From positions 4,464,001 through 4,528,000 of the forward strand of contig JBANDB010000006.1 in the NCBI GenBank assembly GCA_037576215.1: 64,000 nucleotides of DNA, given 5' to 3'. Positions 47,801 through 58,570 of the stretch are shown here, piece by piece. A program made the translations under genes and the position numbers. The notes beneath the pieces were generated by a model, which ran no database searches, had not been told where the DNA came from, and worked only from the letters and a program-made list of their open reading frames with translations. This DNA is from Armillaria gallica (taxonomy: Eukaryota > Basidiomycota > Agaricomycetes > Agaricales > Physalacriaceae). Position 1 is the stretch's first letter, and each line of letters starts with the position of its first letter.

Positions 47801-49557
47801 TCGCCCCATCCTACCGGAACTTCTGGGTGCGATGTCTGGGTCTTATACATGGTCTCTATCTGCCGGTTTTGTATTCGTCGAGCAAGTCATGTTCTCACTG
47901 CATCCATGTCTATGTTTTGATTTCTTTTTCCTAGGCACGTTGTCACACAACAATTACCTATCAACATAGGTGTTTTATGTGACCTTGTTGACTTTCTTTG
48001 CAGCTCTGTCATTCTTTGTCGTCGCCAACCTGGAATGACATTTCCGCATGACGTAACAATCCCTCGCAGCTGGCTTCTGCGTTTTATCAAGTATAACTTG
48101 CCATACTTGGTTGCAGAGATGCAAACAGAAACTTTTCATTTACTTTTGACGCGTATGGGGGATCTTTTAGAAACGCTGCATGATGGCGGCAAAGGCTCTG
48201 GTAGGTGCTAAAACATTCCTCCGCCATGTAGTTCTCACTCTATGCCAGAATATCTTTTATACGGAATTGTCAGAAATCTCTCAAATGTGCCAGCTGTAGT
48301 TCGTCATGTTTTTGTGGCCAGAATGTAAGTCAAACGACAAATATGTTATTGCATTTTGCACTCATGATGGTTTCTCCTAGATTGAAGGCTATTGGTCTAC
48401 GTCAGTTACCAGTAATAACTCATGAAATATGTTGACCGTTCACTTAGTGGGCTACAATGTACGTAGTGATCTTCTCCGGAGGAAGATCCGGATGCTGGTG
48501 CTATCCATGCGCCATGAAGGTTGTACATTACCTTCTCTTTATAGCGGGTGCGTGATAACTTCAGACAGGCAGGTGTAATCTCATAGAACCTTTGCAGATA
48601 CGTTGATGCCGCAAGAAACTCATGGGACGAACTCGCAAAGGCTATACGCCGTTCACTGCAGCACGACACTATGGATGAGATGATCCACCTTCTTCACAAG
48701 AGCAAGGTTCAAGCAACTCAGCGTTCTGCCCTTATAGGAGTTCGTCAAGTTGTCTACAATAATTTGGCGGATGTCCAAGGGCTGCTTAATCCAGCACACA
48801 ACCAGTTTGAATTGCAGTCATGGTCGGATGAAGAGGCGGATAGGGAAGAAGACTCTGTTAATGAAATGGGCAATATTACTCCGATGGGAAATATAACAGC
48901 CGCGGAAAGAGAGATCGCTGCGTCCCTGATTCAGCGGGTATACAGGAAAGTCCTCCGTCATCGACAAGGCGTTGCCAAAGGAGGGACAACAGGCCTTCGC
49001 GCACAAGTGTACGCCTCGTGCACCGAAGAAGTATCTCGGCTTGGCGATAACCCAGGGATATATCTTCGTTTGTTTCTGGGGCCGCTGCCGCACATCTTAG
49101 TCTGTCTCGAGATAGTTCGTGTCGATACAATCAGCCACAAGATGAAGGCGAAAGACAGGCTTAAAATGTCATGCAGTTCTGACGAGTACGACACACTTGA
49201 TGGCCTGTTAACACAGACAAAGTATGTAATTCTTGTCATTTCTGCGAGCGATAACTGACATAGCTCGCCAGCAAAGCGAACAAGGCTGTAGTCAACCTAC
49301 AAAAGCAGCTCAGCCCGAGTTCTGCATTCCACAAACGTCGCAACATCAAGCAACTCCGGAAACTAGTGGAAGAGGCTAACGTTCTTGTCTCTTCTCTCCC
49401 TTTCGACACTTCTTCAGACTTGTCAGATGATCTGTACCTCGGTATCAAAGGGATCGTAACTGAACGCTCATCAACATCCGCAGGTACAGCCGACTCCCTC
49501 GTAACCCATACTCCTGTTAACCCATACTCTTCCATAGATTGCCATACTCTCGCATAA
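44826..49557 (+). CDS. F-box/LRR protein fused to the C-terminal half of a TRANK1-like protein
   Basis: Ten exons give a 4269-nt CDS (1422 aa): 44826-45092, 45140-46726, 46769-47457, 47507-47881, 47935-48204, 48274-48324, 48381-48400, 48448-48547, 48598-49221 and 49272-49557. Residues about 10-75 are an F-box-like segment (LLGFICKDLWDIEQALGSLV, then ALTCHAISETALDCLW). About 95-515 are the leucine-rich part typical of agaric F-box proteins (LRRLCRLKIDSH, SLTSLTYIDD). From about 520 the chain matches fungal TRANK1-like (TPR/ankyrin, UvrD-helicase) proteins after their helicase: LLEKEGRLGEAAELHYSKGR, a CCCH zinc finger C788-x8-C-x4-C-x3-H806, YYNMRVRLHLQQILILQ, an IQ motif near 1231, and LFLGPLPHILVCL. 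No helicase motifs are present. Intron 4 (47882-47934) is GC-AG; the others are GT-AG. The F-box part would recruit an SCF ubiquitin ligase; the joint role is unknown. Confidence 0.8.
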
Positions 49558-50505
49558 CCCATAGGTCAGAGGTTCCACCGAACGCTATGGAGTTGACTGT
49601 ACACGCAAAAAAAGTCGACGCTTAATGGCAACGACTTGTTCTTCATGTATTCAAGATCTATAGTCTAATATACTTCTCGATTGACAAACCTGCACCCGTG
49701 AAGTCACCGATATATACAACCTGCCTTAAGGTCGGGAGTCGGGACTTCGATATTTGTGTGATGTATCGAAATCCTGGGTAAGGAAGTCTTCGGAATCCTG
49801 ATGGCCGTAGCTCAATAAAGCAGGATCTATAGCAGGGAACGTCTAAGAATCGAATTGTGTGCCGAGGGCTTGAGTCCCATAGTGCGAAGTTCAAGTTGCG
49901 AATTGTAAGAGGAAAGGATTGTTCAGATATTTCCGACGTATAATATGTCACAACCTACAAGATCAACATACGAAGGGTATTGAAGCTAAGATGTCATATT
50001 TTCTGAACACGGAATGGGCCAGGAGCTAATTAACGTCTTTCCGAACCTGATAGTACCTACGGACACTAGACGACGAGTTGATTCCATCCGAGAGTGGAGA
50101 AAATGATTCAAATTTACGGAGATTGAGCTCGTCCCGTACGCTGCAGATTCATTGTCAATATTGTATTTTGGTAGTCATGCATCGTTTGTCTGCGGGTCGA
50201 CGCTAACATCTGCTTCTGTCTAGCGCACATGTATTCTGTGAACGCTAGAAGAACATTGAGCACAACTGTATTTTGGCTAGGAAGAACTTTAATTAAGACG
50301 AGGAAAGGCTAAGTAAAACTACCAGTTACCTTGATAACTTTCTGCATGAGAGCTGAAGTACTAACCGCAATGAGTTATTTCAATCCTCTTGATCACTTAC
50401 TTATGCTTGTAATTCACATAATGGTTCCCATTAAGCATTCAATTGTTAGTACAGAATGCGCACCGAAACCGTTGAGTCCAAGGAGAGACCCAAGGTTCTT
50501 TCTTA
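49558..50505. other. gene 3' flank and DAO-block tail
   Basis: 49880-50060 on the minus strand resembles the 3' end and flank of the DAO copies (GGATTGTTCAGATATTTCCG, GCCAGGAGCTAATTAACGTC), compare 54690-54840. The segment at 50080-50180 (AAATTTACGGAGATTGAGCT, TTGTCAATATTGTATTTTGG) is shared with 60780-60845. No open gene is seen. Confidence 0.55.
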
Positions 50506-51487
50506 TAAGGGGTATTCAAACGACCCAAGATCTCGGCCGGCGCCTACTTCGATGAGGACGAACTGGACCCACCTGCTACTACTCACGCTCACCATCGACA
50601 CACCGACTTCAATATCCAAAGCGAGGGACGGTCGCGCCTTACTTCGAGGACCACCTACCACGAGGTACCTGCCAGCCCTCCCCCCATTCACACAGAGCTT
50701 CATGACTCCGTCCTGGACGAATACGGTAATGGCGAAGATCTCTCCTGGCTCGATGGCCCCACTTTGGAGGAGGAAAACAGCGACTCCAACGACTCCAACG
50801 ACGCAACCGATGGATTGGATCCACGAGGATCGACCGAGGACGGCACTGTGAACCAGGTAAGCAGCTGAGCTTTTCATAGTGTAGAGTGATATTGATGAAG
50901 GGGCATGTATGCTAGGACGATCCTCATCTTCGTGACTGGCTACCCCGCATCTGGGATTTCATAGAAGAATTATTTCGTGGAGAGACGCCGGTCAATGTCA
51001 CCATGATCTGTGCACGCTGCGGCGATTCGGTCGTCTCCAGGACCCTCTATCGGTGTGCGTCATGCTATGAAGACTATCTGTACTGTGATGAGTGCATGAT
51101 TGTCCGTCACTATGGTAATCCGTTCCATCGTATGCTTGTGAGTCTTCCTCCCATTCTTCAAGCCTTATCTGATTTGTATAGGAGTGGACGGGCACATTCT
51201 TCAAGCGCACCACACTCGCAGACCTAGGGATGATCTTTCCCCTGGGACACAGCCCTGGCTCATGCTGTCCAACTCCTCGACGAGGGCGGCTCCATGTCCT
51301 CGATCTGGAAGGGATGCAAACAATTTTCGTCGACTACTGCAATTGTACCCAAGGACGAGTTCGATGGCGGCAGCTCCTGCGGGCCAAATTATTCCCGTCA
51401 ACGGTCGTTGACCCTCAAATTGTGGCCACCTTTCATACATTGGAATTGATCACATATCAAACTAGGAGGCTGTTCGTGCGTAGCTAA
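50506..51487 (+). pseudogene. KDZ-transposon protein fragment with CxC2 cysteine cluster
   Basis: Three exons join in frame: about 50509-50855 (Asp/Glu/Ser-rich, with TTYHEVPASPPPIHTELHD and LSWLDGPTLEEE), about 50916-51137 and 51182-51487. Short GT-AG introns separate them. The cysteine cluster reads CARCGDSVVSRTLYRCASC, then YCDECMIVRHYGNPFHRML, followed by WTGTFFKRTTLADLGM, LGHSPGSCC and YCNC. This is the CxC2-like domain found at the N-terminus of KDZ (Kyakuja-Dileera-Zisupton) transposases of Basidiomycota. The frame then reads TFHTLELITYQTRRL and stops at TAA 51485-51487. The KDZ RNase H-like catalytic domain, which should follow, is absent. No in-frame ATG precedes the first exon, so both ends are truncated. 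Confidence 0.8.
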
Positions 51488-51630
51488 CGATGACATACTC
51501 TCAAACATGCCGCTGTCATTTCGAACTTGGACTCCATTTACGTTTCCTAACACTCCTGGGTGTCTTGCGTACTCCAACCTAAGCCTTCCAACTTAACACC
51601 TCTGCCACACATGGGTATGATCTGGTTACT

Positions 51631-52309
51631 CTACGTAGACTGCATCCGGTGTCTTATGCCTTTTGTAGTAGAAGAGTGAGTCATCTTGTCACTTTCCAAG
51701 TGCTTGTCCTGATGATTCAAAAGCTCCAAGATACGTTCAGCTGGTTTCTGGAAGGTGTTGCGTAATGTTGCTGAGACGAATGGTACAAGCTCTTGAATCG
51801 CCAAGTCATCTGCGCCGGTACACCAGTATAATTCTATAGAGTCTGTGTACTCTTTGCAAATCTTGTACTTGAAGCCAGGACCTGACATGCGAATCTCGGA
51901 CCTACCTGTGCACAAAACCTTTTGAGTGACACCAATGAACTAGTGGAATGAGGGCCAACGCATCCGCGCGGCAGGTCCGAGTCCTATGCAACTTTTTTTT
52001 TTTTGGACAAAAATTCAATTTTCTTGTATAAATGTACATCACGCGTCAGCCCTACGGTATGTAAAAATGTTCCTCCCCTTGCTACTTTTGTCCTTAGACA
52101 TGTCTACGTCGCACAATGATCCCTCCGGTTCTGCCTAGCGCTATCCCGTCGTTAAACCAAACACGTTCATGATGATCAATGTATCGAGCAATAAAATGGT
52201 GCGTACTGTAATACATCACACCTGCCAATCTGTAGTCAGTTTCAGCTCCGGCTGCTGTTATACGAATAGTAGGGTCAGGCGGCACTCGAGTGAAAGCCGA
52301 AAGGACCAC
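51631..52309 (-). CDS. unrecognised minus-strand exons, one USP-protease-like
   Basis: The exon at 52309-52094 reads AETDYRLAGVMYYSTHHFIA, then RYIDHHERVWFNDGIALGRT. The pattern of a beta strand, a His before an aromatic, then VWF(N/H)DG is like the C-terminal His box of ubiquitin-specific peptidases (HYxAyv...WyxfDD). That link is inference. The exon at 51915-51631 (FKYKICKEYTDSIELYWCTG, then PAERILELLNHQDKH) precedes a TAG or runs on to a stop. The two may belong to one gene or relic inserted between the KDZ fragment and the Ppo pseudogene. An 11-T tract lies between them at about 51992-52002. Confidence 0.3.
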
Positions 52310-52329
52310 AATGAAAGGCGGGGCTACTT

Positions 52330-53690
52330 TGCATGTATGACTTTGATCGTTGCTTGGTCAGGAAAAAGAGCGTTTAGAGCCTGCAGTGCTAATGAGAAAA
52401 CAGTATTGGAACTGCACCGTGTCCGCTTACCATTGCACAATCGACGCTATGTTTCTCTTTCTCATCAAACAAGAGCATAAATCTGTACAAAATTGTCACC
52501 ACGAGACAAGGACACCGGACAAGAAGTACATACCCATAACCCTGTGTCAGAAAGTTCATGTCGTCCGTGTACGCTTTCTTGTATATACTGTAGTCTTTAA
52601 ACACATATCGGATAGCCGAAATCGTATTGATCACGATGGGGATCGGTTTTGGCTTGGGCCGCTCAAGGTAGTAATTCAACAGGTCGAGCTTGAGATTTGT
52701 GAGGTTCTCCTTGACAGCCGCGGGTGTGAAGAAGGGGAAGAGGCCGTAAACGCTATTCCCGGAGCAGTGCCGGGGGAGGTGGCGGAAGAGGAGCATGGGC
52801 AGCTCCGCACCAAAGGCGCCGATGTCTGGATTGCGCGCACAATCCTGAATACCCCATGAGATGAGGTTTGCAGCTACACGTACACGGTCAGCACAAAGCT
52901 GATAAAAAGCAGACGATACTCACACGTGAAGTCGGTCATGAAGAACCGATCGCCACGCACCAGCACTATCGCGTCTGCCAGGATCGCCCTCGTCATCGTG
53001 TACCCGCCGCAAATCCAGCTCCCGGGTCCCAGGGGCATGTAGTCCTCTGCCTGCAGACCAGGATAGAGCTCAAGGTTATCAATGTGGCCATACAGGAGCT
53101 CTGCCGTCCATGCAATCTCGGGATTGGTGGACCACTCCGAAAACAACTTGACGGGAGCCAGACCGAGGAATTCGCGGAACACGATCCTGCTCCATGTCCA
53201 TGATATCGATCGTGCGCAGCGCCGCTGGCGTCCCCCGAGAGTGGTACACGCCGGCTGCTTTGTCGGTTGCGTCCTGCAGGATCCATGCGAGATCGTCGTC
53301 GTTAAACATACCGTCCGCCTGACGTGTCATACTAACAAGTGAATTAGTAACAGACGATAAACAGAAATCGCCACGACATACTCGCCAAACATTCAATTTC
53401 TGGGCTCCAGATCGACCTTGCAGAACGCAGTGATTGCAGCGACCTTGAAATCGTCGAGGGTGACCTGATCTGTCGATTGCCGCCCCCGCACTGAAAAGGG
53501 GACGCGAACTCGTCCTCCTTCCATTCGATGCCCTCTTTCACAGTCGTCGCGTGCCACTACACAATATCTGTGAGCTCCAATGTGTTTCAAAACAGAAGTG
53601 TTCCTACATGGTAGAGGAGGTTGAACTCCACAGAGACTAGGTTACCCTGTCCTCGAAAGAAAAGAGAGAAGAGGCTGCCAACATCTGGGA
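52330..53690 (-). pseudogene. ppo: psi-producing oxygenase (linoleate diol synthase type), central fragment
   Basis: Ppo enzymes are haem peroxidase-P450 fusions that oxidise linoleic acid to oxylipin signals. From 53690 leftward: GNLVSVEFNLLYH, an intron (53607-53557), then WHATTVKEGIEWKEDEFASP. This preserves the Y-x-WHATT motif that holds the catalytic Tyr and proximal haem His. A frameshift follows before DQVTLDDFKVAAI, and a TGA stands in the text that should read WTFGE. Then come DDLAWILQDATDKAAGVYHS, FREFLGLAPVKLFSEW, GHIDNLELYPGLQAEDYMPL, CGGYTMTRAILADAIVLVRG and NSVYGLFPFFTP. Last come the start of the P450 part (PIPIVINTISAIRYVFKD) and LNALFPDQATIKVIHAK. The first about 330 residues with the distal His, and nearly all of the P450 domain, are absent. 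Introns are retained. Confidence 0.85.
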
Positions 53691-54739
53691 CAGTCATAGA
53701 GGCGACAGTCAGAGGCAATGGTAAGCAGTGAAGTTGGTCAATGAAGACAGAAGGAACCGGCACTACGATAAGCTGATGTCGGCAAAGTCCGGTAAGGTTT
53801 GATGCATCGAATAGAATTTTCCCACGGAAAGCTCAACCTGTATAATAACCGAGTTACCTATATTCATAGGACTCGGAATCGCACTGACGATCTGTGATGC
53901 CCACCAGACATTCTTGCTGAGATAAAACTGGCTCAAACACCAGGTTTGTCGACATCCTTGTAAAAATAAATACCCTTCTGATTATCTTTCCAGTTCTGAC
54001 ATATAAGGCACCATGTAACATCATTTTCTTAGGGCTGCATTTCAATCTACCACACCTGCCAGAATTGGTATGAAGATTTCTGTACAAGCAGCTTTCCACC
54101 AATCTGGAAGTAGCACCAGAGGATGTTGACCTCAACCAGTGCCACAGTACCATGAAGGGCGCACAGCATGCGCTCAGCGTCAAATTTGCGGACGTCTGGA
54201 TCCTTTGAGAAGGCAGCGTTGCGCTGTTCAATCGCAATTCAGGGCCACTTGTCAGCCCAAGCTCTTCTCAAGGTTACAACCATAGGCAGAGATGAACCGA
54301 ATATATAGACATTAGCGCCGAAACATCATCTATAGATCCGAAGGACACTGCGGGTCCTGGCATTGCAACGGTTAGCCGTGATTGAAGCCTGTATCGAGGT
54401 TAAGAGGGTGATCATATTCTACCCTGTCCTCCTTTCTCCGTTCGTTCGCAAGGTTGACTAGCTCTTATGTCCTTAACGTAGGAATGACGTGGCGAGAGGT
54501 CTCTGAAGAGAGGAGTTGTACAGCCAAAAGATACGATGCGCCCATTTAGATGACGGGTTTTGGCAGAACACCTCTGCAGACTATTGGCTATTCGGTGTCT
54601 ATCATCCTGAATTCAAGGAACCCACAGGGAACATCGATTAGGGATGAAAGGACAAACAACGAGAGTAAGTAGGAGTGAGCCGTGATGAGAGGGATAGATT
54701 TTTCGGATATTTCCGACGCGTAATCTACAGGATAAGCAT
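53691..54739. other. unassigned; contains dispersed repeat and a 127-codon frame
   Basis: 53795-53880 is a copy of the 12590-12680 repeat. The minus-strand frame 54237-53854 (127 codons) has no recognised family and is interrupted in both neighbouring frames. 54600-54740 begins the DAO-block 3' flank (AATTCAAGGA, GATATTTCCGACGCG), shared with 60950-61090. Confidence 0.45.
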
Positions 54740-55600
54740 ATGAAGCACCAGCATTAACAAAGACACGATATTTGCCTTTTCCCGTCTTTTTCCGTGATGC
54801 GAAACAAGGAAGGGAGCCAATCGACGTCTTTCCTGAGTAGCATGTATGCCAACGCCTTTCCGCTCATCCACGCGTGGACCATTCCCTGGCCCAAATAGCC
54901 TGCCACAATCCACTCTCTTCCCTCCGACCTGTCCAACACCTTTGAGGGAACGCTGCCAACCCAGGGCAATCCATCCACAGAGATGCCTAGAACACCAGAC
55001 CACGCCTTCTTCACGCGCCCTCTCTCAAAGAGATCATCCTCCTTATCGGCCGACTCGCCTCCCCACCATTTCCCGAAATATGCTACCAGTGCGCCGCCAA
55101 GGTAAGTCGACACTCGAAACTCGACTTTGCTGTCATCAGCACATCCCACAGCGTGAAAGAAGGATGGGGTGTTGATCTCGATGCCGCCGCTGCCAAACAT
55201 AAATTCTGTGAGGCTTCGCGCCGAGTGTCGTAAGATTAGGCGGCCTGTTGGGTGAGGTAGTCCCATCGATCCTCAGACGCGTTAGGGTACAGTACGAACG
55301 ACCGTGCACCGAGCCATCCATTGTCCAAGCCTACGTGCCGTATGGTCATATGGCCACGCATGAGAACGATCGTGTCCCGCATCGGCGCGAGGAGAAGGGA
55401 CGTAGATATTGCCGCGGGGCGTGTGTACAATGTTGTCGTGGATGAAAAGACAGGGATATGCGTGTACAGCCGAACGTCGAGTACATCTTGAGGAGCCTTG
55501 AGGGGGTTCTTGTGACGAGCCGGTATGGACGCATCGTACTATCCGTCATCGAGCTGACCCCGCACACCCCATCCGTGAGCTGCAATCTTCAACCAGCGTG
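54740..55600 (-). pseudogene. FAD-dependent (DAO-type) oxidoreductase, copy e, best C-terminal half
   Basis: The open frame 55266-54754 (170 codons) gives the best view of the family C-terminus: LTEFMFGSGGIEINTPSFFH, VGCADDSKVEFRVSTYLGGA, KKAWSGVLGISVDGLPWVGS and EGREWIVAGYLGQGMVHAWM, then SGKALAYMLL. The WxGxxGxxxDGxPxxG and GxxGxGM(v/t)xxxxSGxxLA patterns are those of DAO-family flavoproteins, which close over FAD. Upstream pieces (LYPNASEDRWDYLTQQ, ARSFV, DGVCGVSSMTDSTMRPYRLV) lie in other frames up to 55600. The text equivalent to IHAKHIVHATNGW is partly deleted. The N-terminal Rossmann half is missing. Confidence 0.8.
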
Positions 55601-57749
55601 CCAAGGATGTTCATGTCAACAGCTGGTCTTGCCACAAGTAAACTCGCGTACCTGGATTCAGGCTTAGTGGAAAATCGGTATAAAAATGAATTGTACATAC
55701 CAGCTCAGCATTATATAGTATAGTGTTGCTCATCGAGGATAGGCTTCAAGAGAGAAGTAAACGGATCCAGTAGCGGCGGAAGCCGGGTCCCCGATTCATT
55801 CCTTTTTCCGGTTTCATTTTCAAAAGATAACTCAGTAAGGCCCACTACCTTGACCTTGCATGGTGCAGGATTTTCTCACTTAACAGAGTTCAGACATACT
55901 CGACAAAATCAAAATTATGCATTCTGCATGACATGCATGAATCTAACATAGTCTCCCCTAGGCAGACTCTTATCTCTTGACAGGCAAGCAGTCGAGATTA
56001 TATAAGAGTCTGCTAGCGGACACGCCGTGCACCCTGGACCACGGTTTTTTCGAACTTATACCTTATATGGACGAAATCATGTGACTTGATAGCGCACCCA
56101 GTCCGTTGAATTCGCCTTCGTTTAGTGTTGTTACTTCTGTTTGATTTGCGTATGGCCCTCCAGCTACGTCAAATCACATAACTTGTTCACTCCTAATATT
56201 TTTGAGCATATTGAAGCGCGCCTTAATTGACTTTCTTTGCTTTGTAATATGCCGCACATGATTTTCACGTGATGAAAAATCGTGGTCAAGGTTCAACCCC
56301 TTCAGCGATTGCAGACTAAATCTAACACATATAGAGCAATGGTTGGTTGCGGGGGAAAAGTTCGCTCGGTGGCAGCGCAGCTACCACCAGCTCACATTTT
56401 CCCTCGCAACCTCATGTAGCTACAAAGACCATGCGACAAGGTAAGAAGTGGGCCTCAAGGGAAGCACAGCTTATTGAGAAGAGGTCGTCGGCCTGAAATA
56501 CTAAAATATAACCAGCACCATCAACGGCAGAGGTGCTTCCCTTGTGAGCACCAAGCAGTAGTGAAGAAAGCTGAAACCTAATACCAGAAATGTCTACTCA
56601 CAATAGCACAACGCTCGCCAGATGTCAATATATTGCAGCAGCACATATATTGTCACCAAGAACACCAACGTTCCAACCGTCCCGAATCTGAATGTCGCAA
56701 AAATCAGCTATGAAATCGGTCGGCAGTATGTGAGGTACGTACATTGAACCAGCCGGTGCACCCTCCACTGCACCCGAGTTCCACAGAAACAGCACCACTT
56801 AAAACACCATGCTCTTGCTCGCCGGACGTCAAAACTTCGTGGCAGGGTGAAAGTCGTTGTCCGAGAATGCGTGTACTACGAATCTTGAATTATTGGAGCT
56901 TGAAGCTGAACCTTGGAAGCTTGACACTTCACACAGTGCTCGGCCTAGTGATTAGTGAAAAAGGCGGTCATGGTAAGGACGTACCATGTGCTTGCAAACC
57001 AGCACTTCCCAAAGATTGTACCCTGGCTCGCCGGACACATAACTGACAGTGAATATCAAGATGTTCGACGAGAAATTTAATGGTGTCAGACTACATACCA
57101 CTGTACCAGCGTCAAAAGGCCAGAGTTGAAGGTGAAGGCAAGGCCGGGCTTTTCAGAAGTGGATCTAGCACCATAGTACTCGCACCAAACGGATGCTGAA
57201 CATTTTCTTAGTCCTTGCTCTCCAATGTATGCTGGTGCAGCGCTCAAGCGCTCAAGGTTCAAAGAGAATAGCATGCACATTCTGTCTGTATGCACACTTG
57301 CCGATTGATGATCTAGCAGTGTCTCGCTGGCTTGTTCCGTGTGAATGTAGCCAATAGTCTAATGTTCGTCGCAGCAATAGAAGACCATCTTATCAGGAAA
57401 GATGAAAGAAGGAACAGAGTGAGGAGAGTCTTGTGAGGAGGAGTTGGTCAGTCGTGGTACAGAAAAGACAGCAAGCAAGGTTTTGATGAGTAAACAAAAG
57501 CGAACGATGTCTGCAAACCAATAGGGAGAAGTCGGAAAGACAGTTTTTCAGCCACAGCGGCAATCACTTTCAGCCACCCGGCATGCCAGCCATAGCGTGC
57601 CGTATGCTCGCCAATCACCGCAAATTAGCTAAGCCAACCCGGAGTATAGCCCCTGTCCAGACAGTTTGGCACTACTCACGACCAGTTATGGCTCCCTACA
57701 ACCCTCTGTCGTTTCCTCATTCTTCGGAAAGAATCGGGGATAGTGATTA
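55601..57749. other. spacer of block 3 with unrecognised exons
   Basis: Sequence after 55740 is AT-rich with no gene. Between 57390 and 56600 the minus strand has protein-like pieces with consensus splice words: ATYIGEQGLRK-type text at 57240, then YVSGEPGYNLWEVLVCKHM at about 57055-56995 after a GTATGT...TGTCAG interval. The phrase GCTCGCC(A/G)GA(T/C)G recurs three times (56607, 56817, 57027). This may be a small decayed gene, not identified. Confidence 0.4.
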
Positions 57750-58570
57750 CTAAGCAAAGTGAACTCGGAAACATCGGTAAAAATGTCCGAACCTTCACCA
57801 CCATCCACCATGTTATATCCTTCAGTCCCATTCTTCTGGTGTGACTATCCTCTTCATCTTCCCGGATATCGAGCAAATTTACTTCGAAGACCGTTCCAGA
57901 CGTGTCGTAAAGACAACGGATTATAGGAGTGGGGAGAAACTATTATCACATATGTCGCTTTCAGTTTCTTTGGAAGCATAATTCACACCAGGGATACAGA
58001 AATGGTCGAGATAATAAGCTTCACGTATGGCTTCGCGTCGAGGTACTGTCAGGATCGGAGGATCAGCAGCTCTATCTAAATCGCCCCTTCGTGTATTCTG
58101 GTACTCGGTGACTGTGGATTCCTTGAACCATTTTGGTTGATACCCTTACCGCCGAACGACAGCGCAATAGGCTCGGTCCAGGGATCAATATTCAATCCTC
58201 AGAGGTACGACAGTTCTATTCCCCTGGAACGGATTCTCACAGTTGCTCAGGCCGATATTTGGTCTCTGCCGGCTTGCAGTCACATTCTCGCTGCGGTAGG
58301 GAAGTAAGAAAGCAACGGCCCCACCCTATCCGTGGACGCGCGCGGGAATCAGGCCACAGGTAATTGCTTTTCTCTGTGTACACCAGCCCTACTCATTTAT
58401 ATACAGGTATTATAATCATCCGGGAAATGGAGCTGTCGCCATTCGTGGCGACGGCAGGGGGTTTGCGCTGCAGGTAGATGGGACGGACGGTATGACATCT
58501 TCTCCTCGCCCGCCTTTTCTTTCTTACGATTTTCTGCAGAATTCGTCTCTATTCCACGAAACCGTTTAAA
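57750..58570 (+). pseudogene. ASA1: ASA1 (ASTRA-associated WD40 protein) fragment, copy iii
   Basis: The first exon is recognisable (CYILQSHSSGVTILFIFPD) but its blade end is decayed, with RLYSGDGSG replaced. The second exon, entered after an acceptor near 57996, reads NGRDNKLHVWLRVEVLSGSE and DQQLYLNRPFVYSGTR before TGA at about 58109. GRDNKLHVW is the expected second-blade text of ASA1. Copies i and ii have lesions exactly here, so each of the three copies is broken at different places. The match with copy ii continues to about 58570 through non-coding text. Confidence 0.7.

Noticed and set aside
53854..54237. 127-codon minus-strand frame as a gene
   Set aside because: No family resemblance, no splice context and partial overlap with a dispersed repeat.
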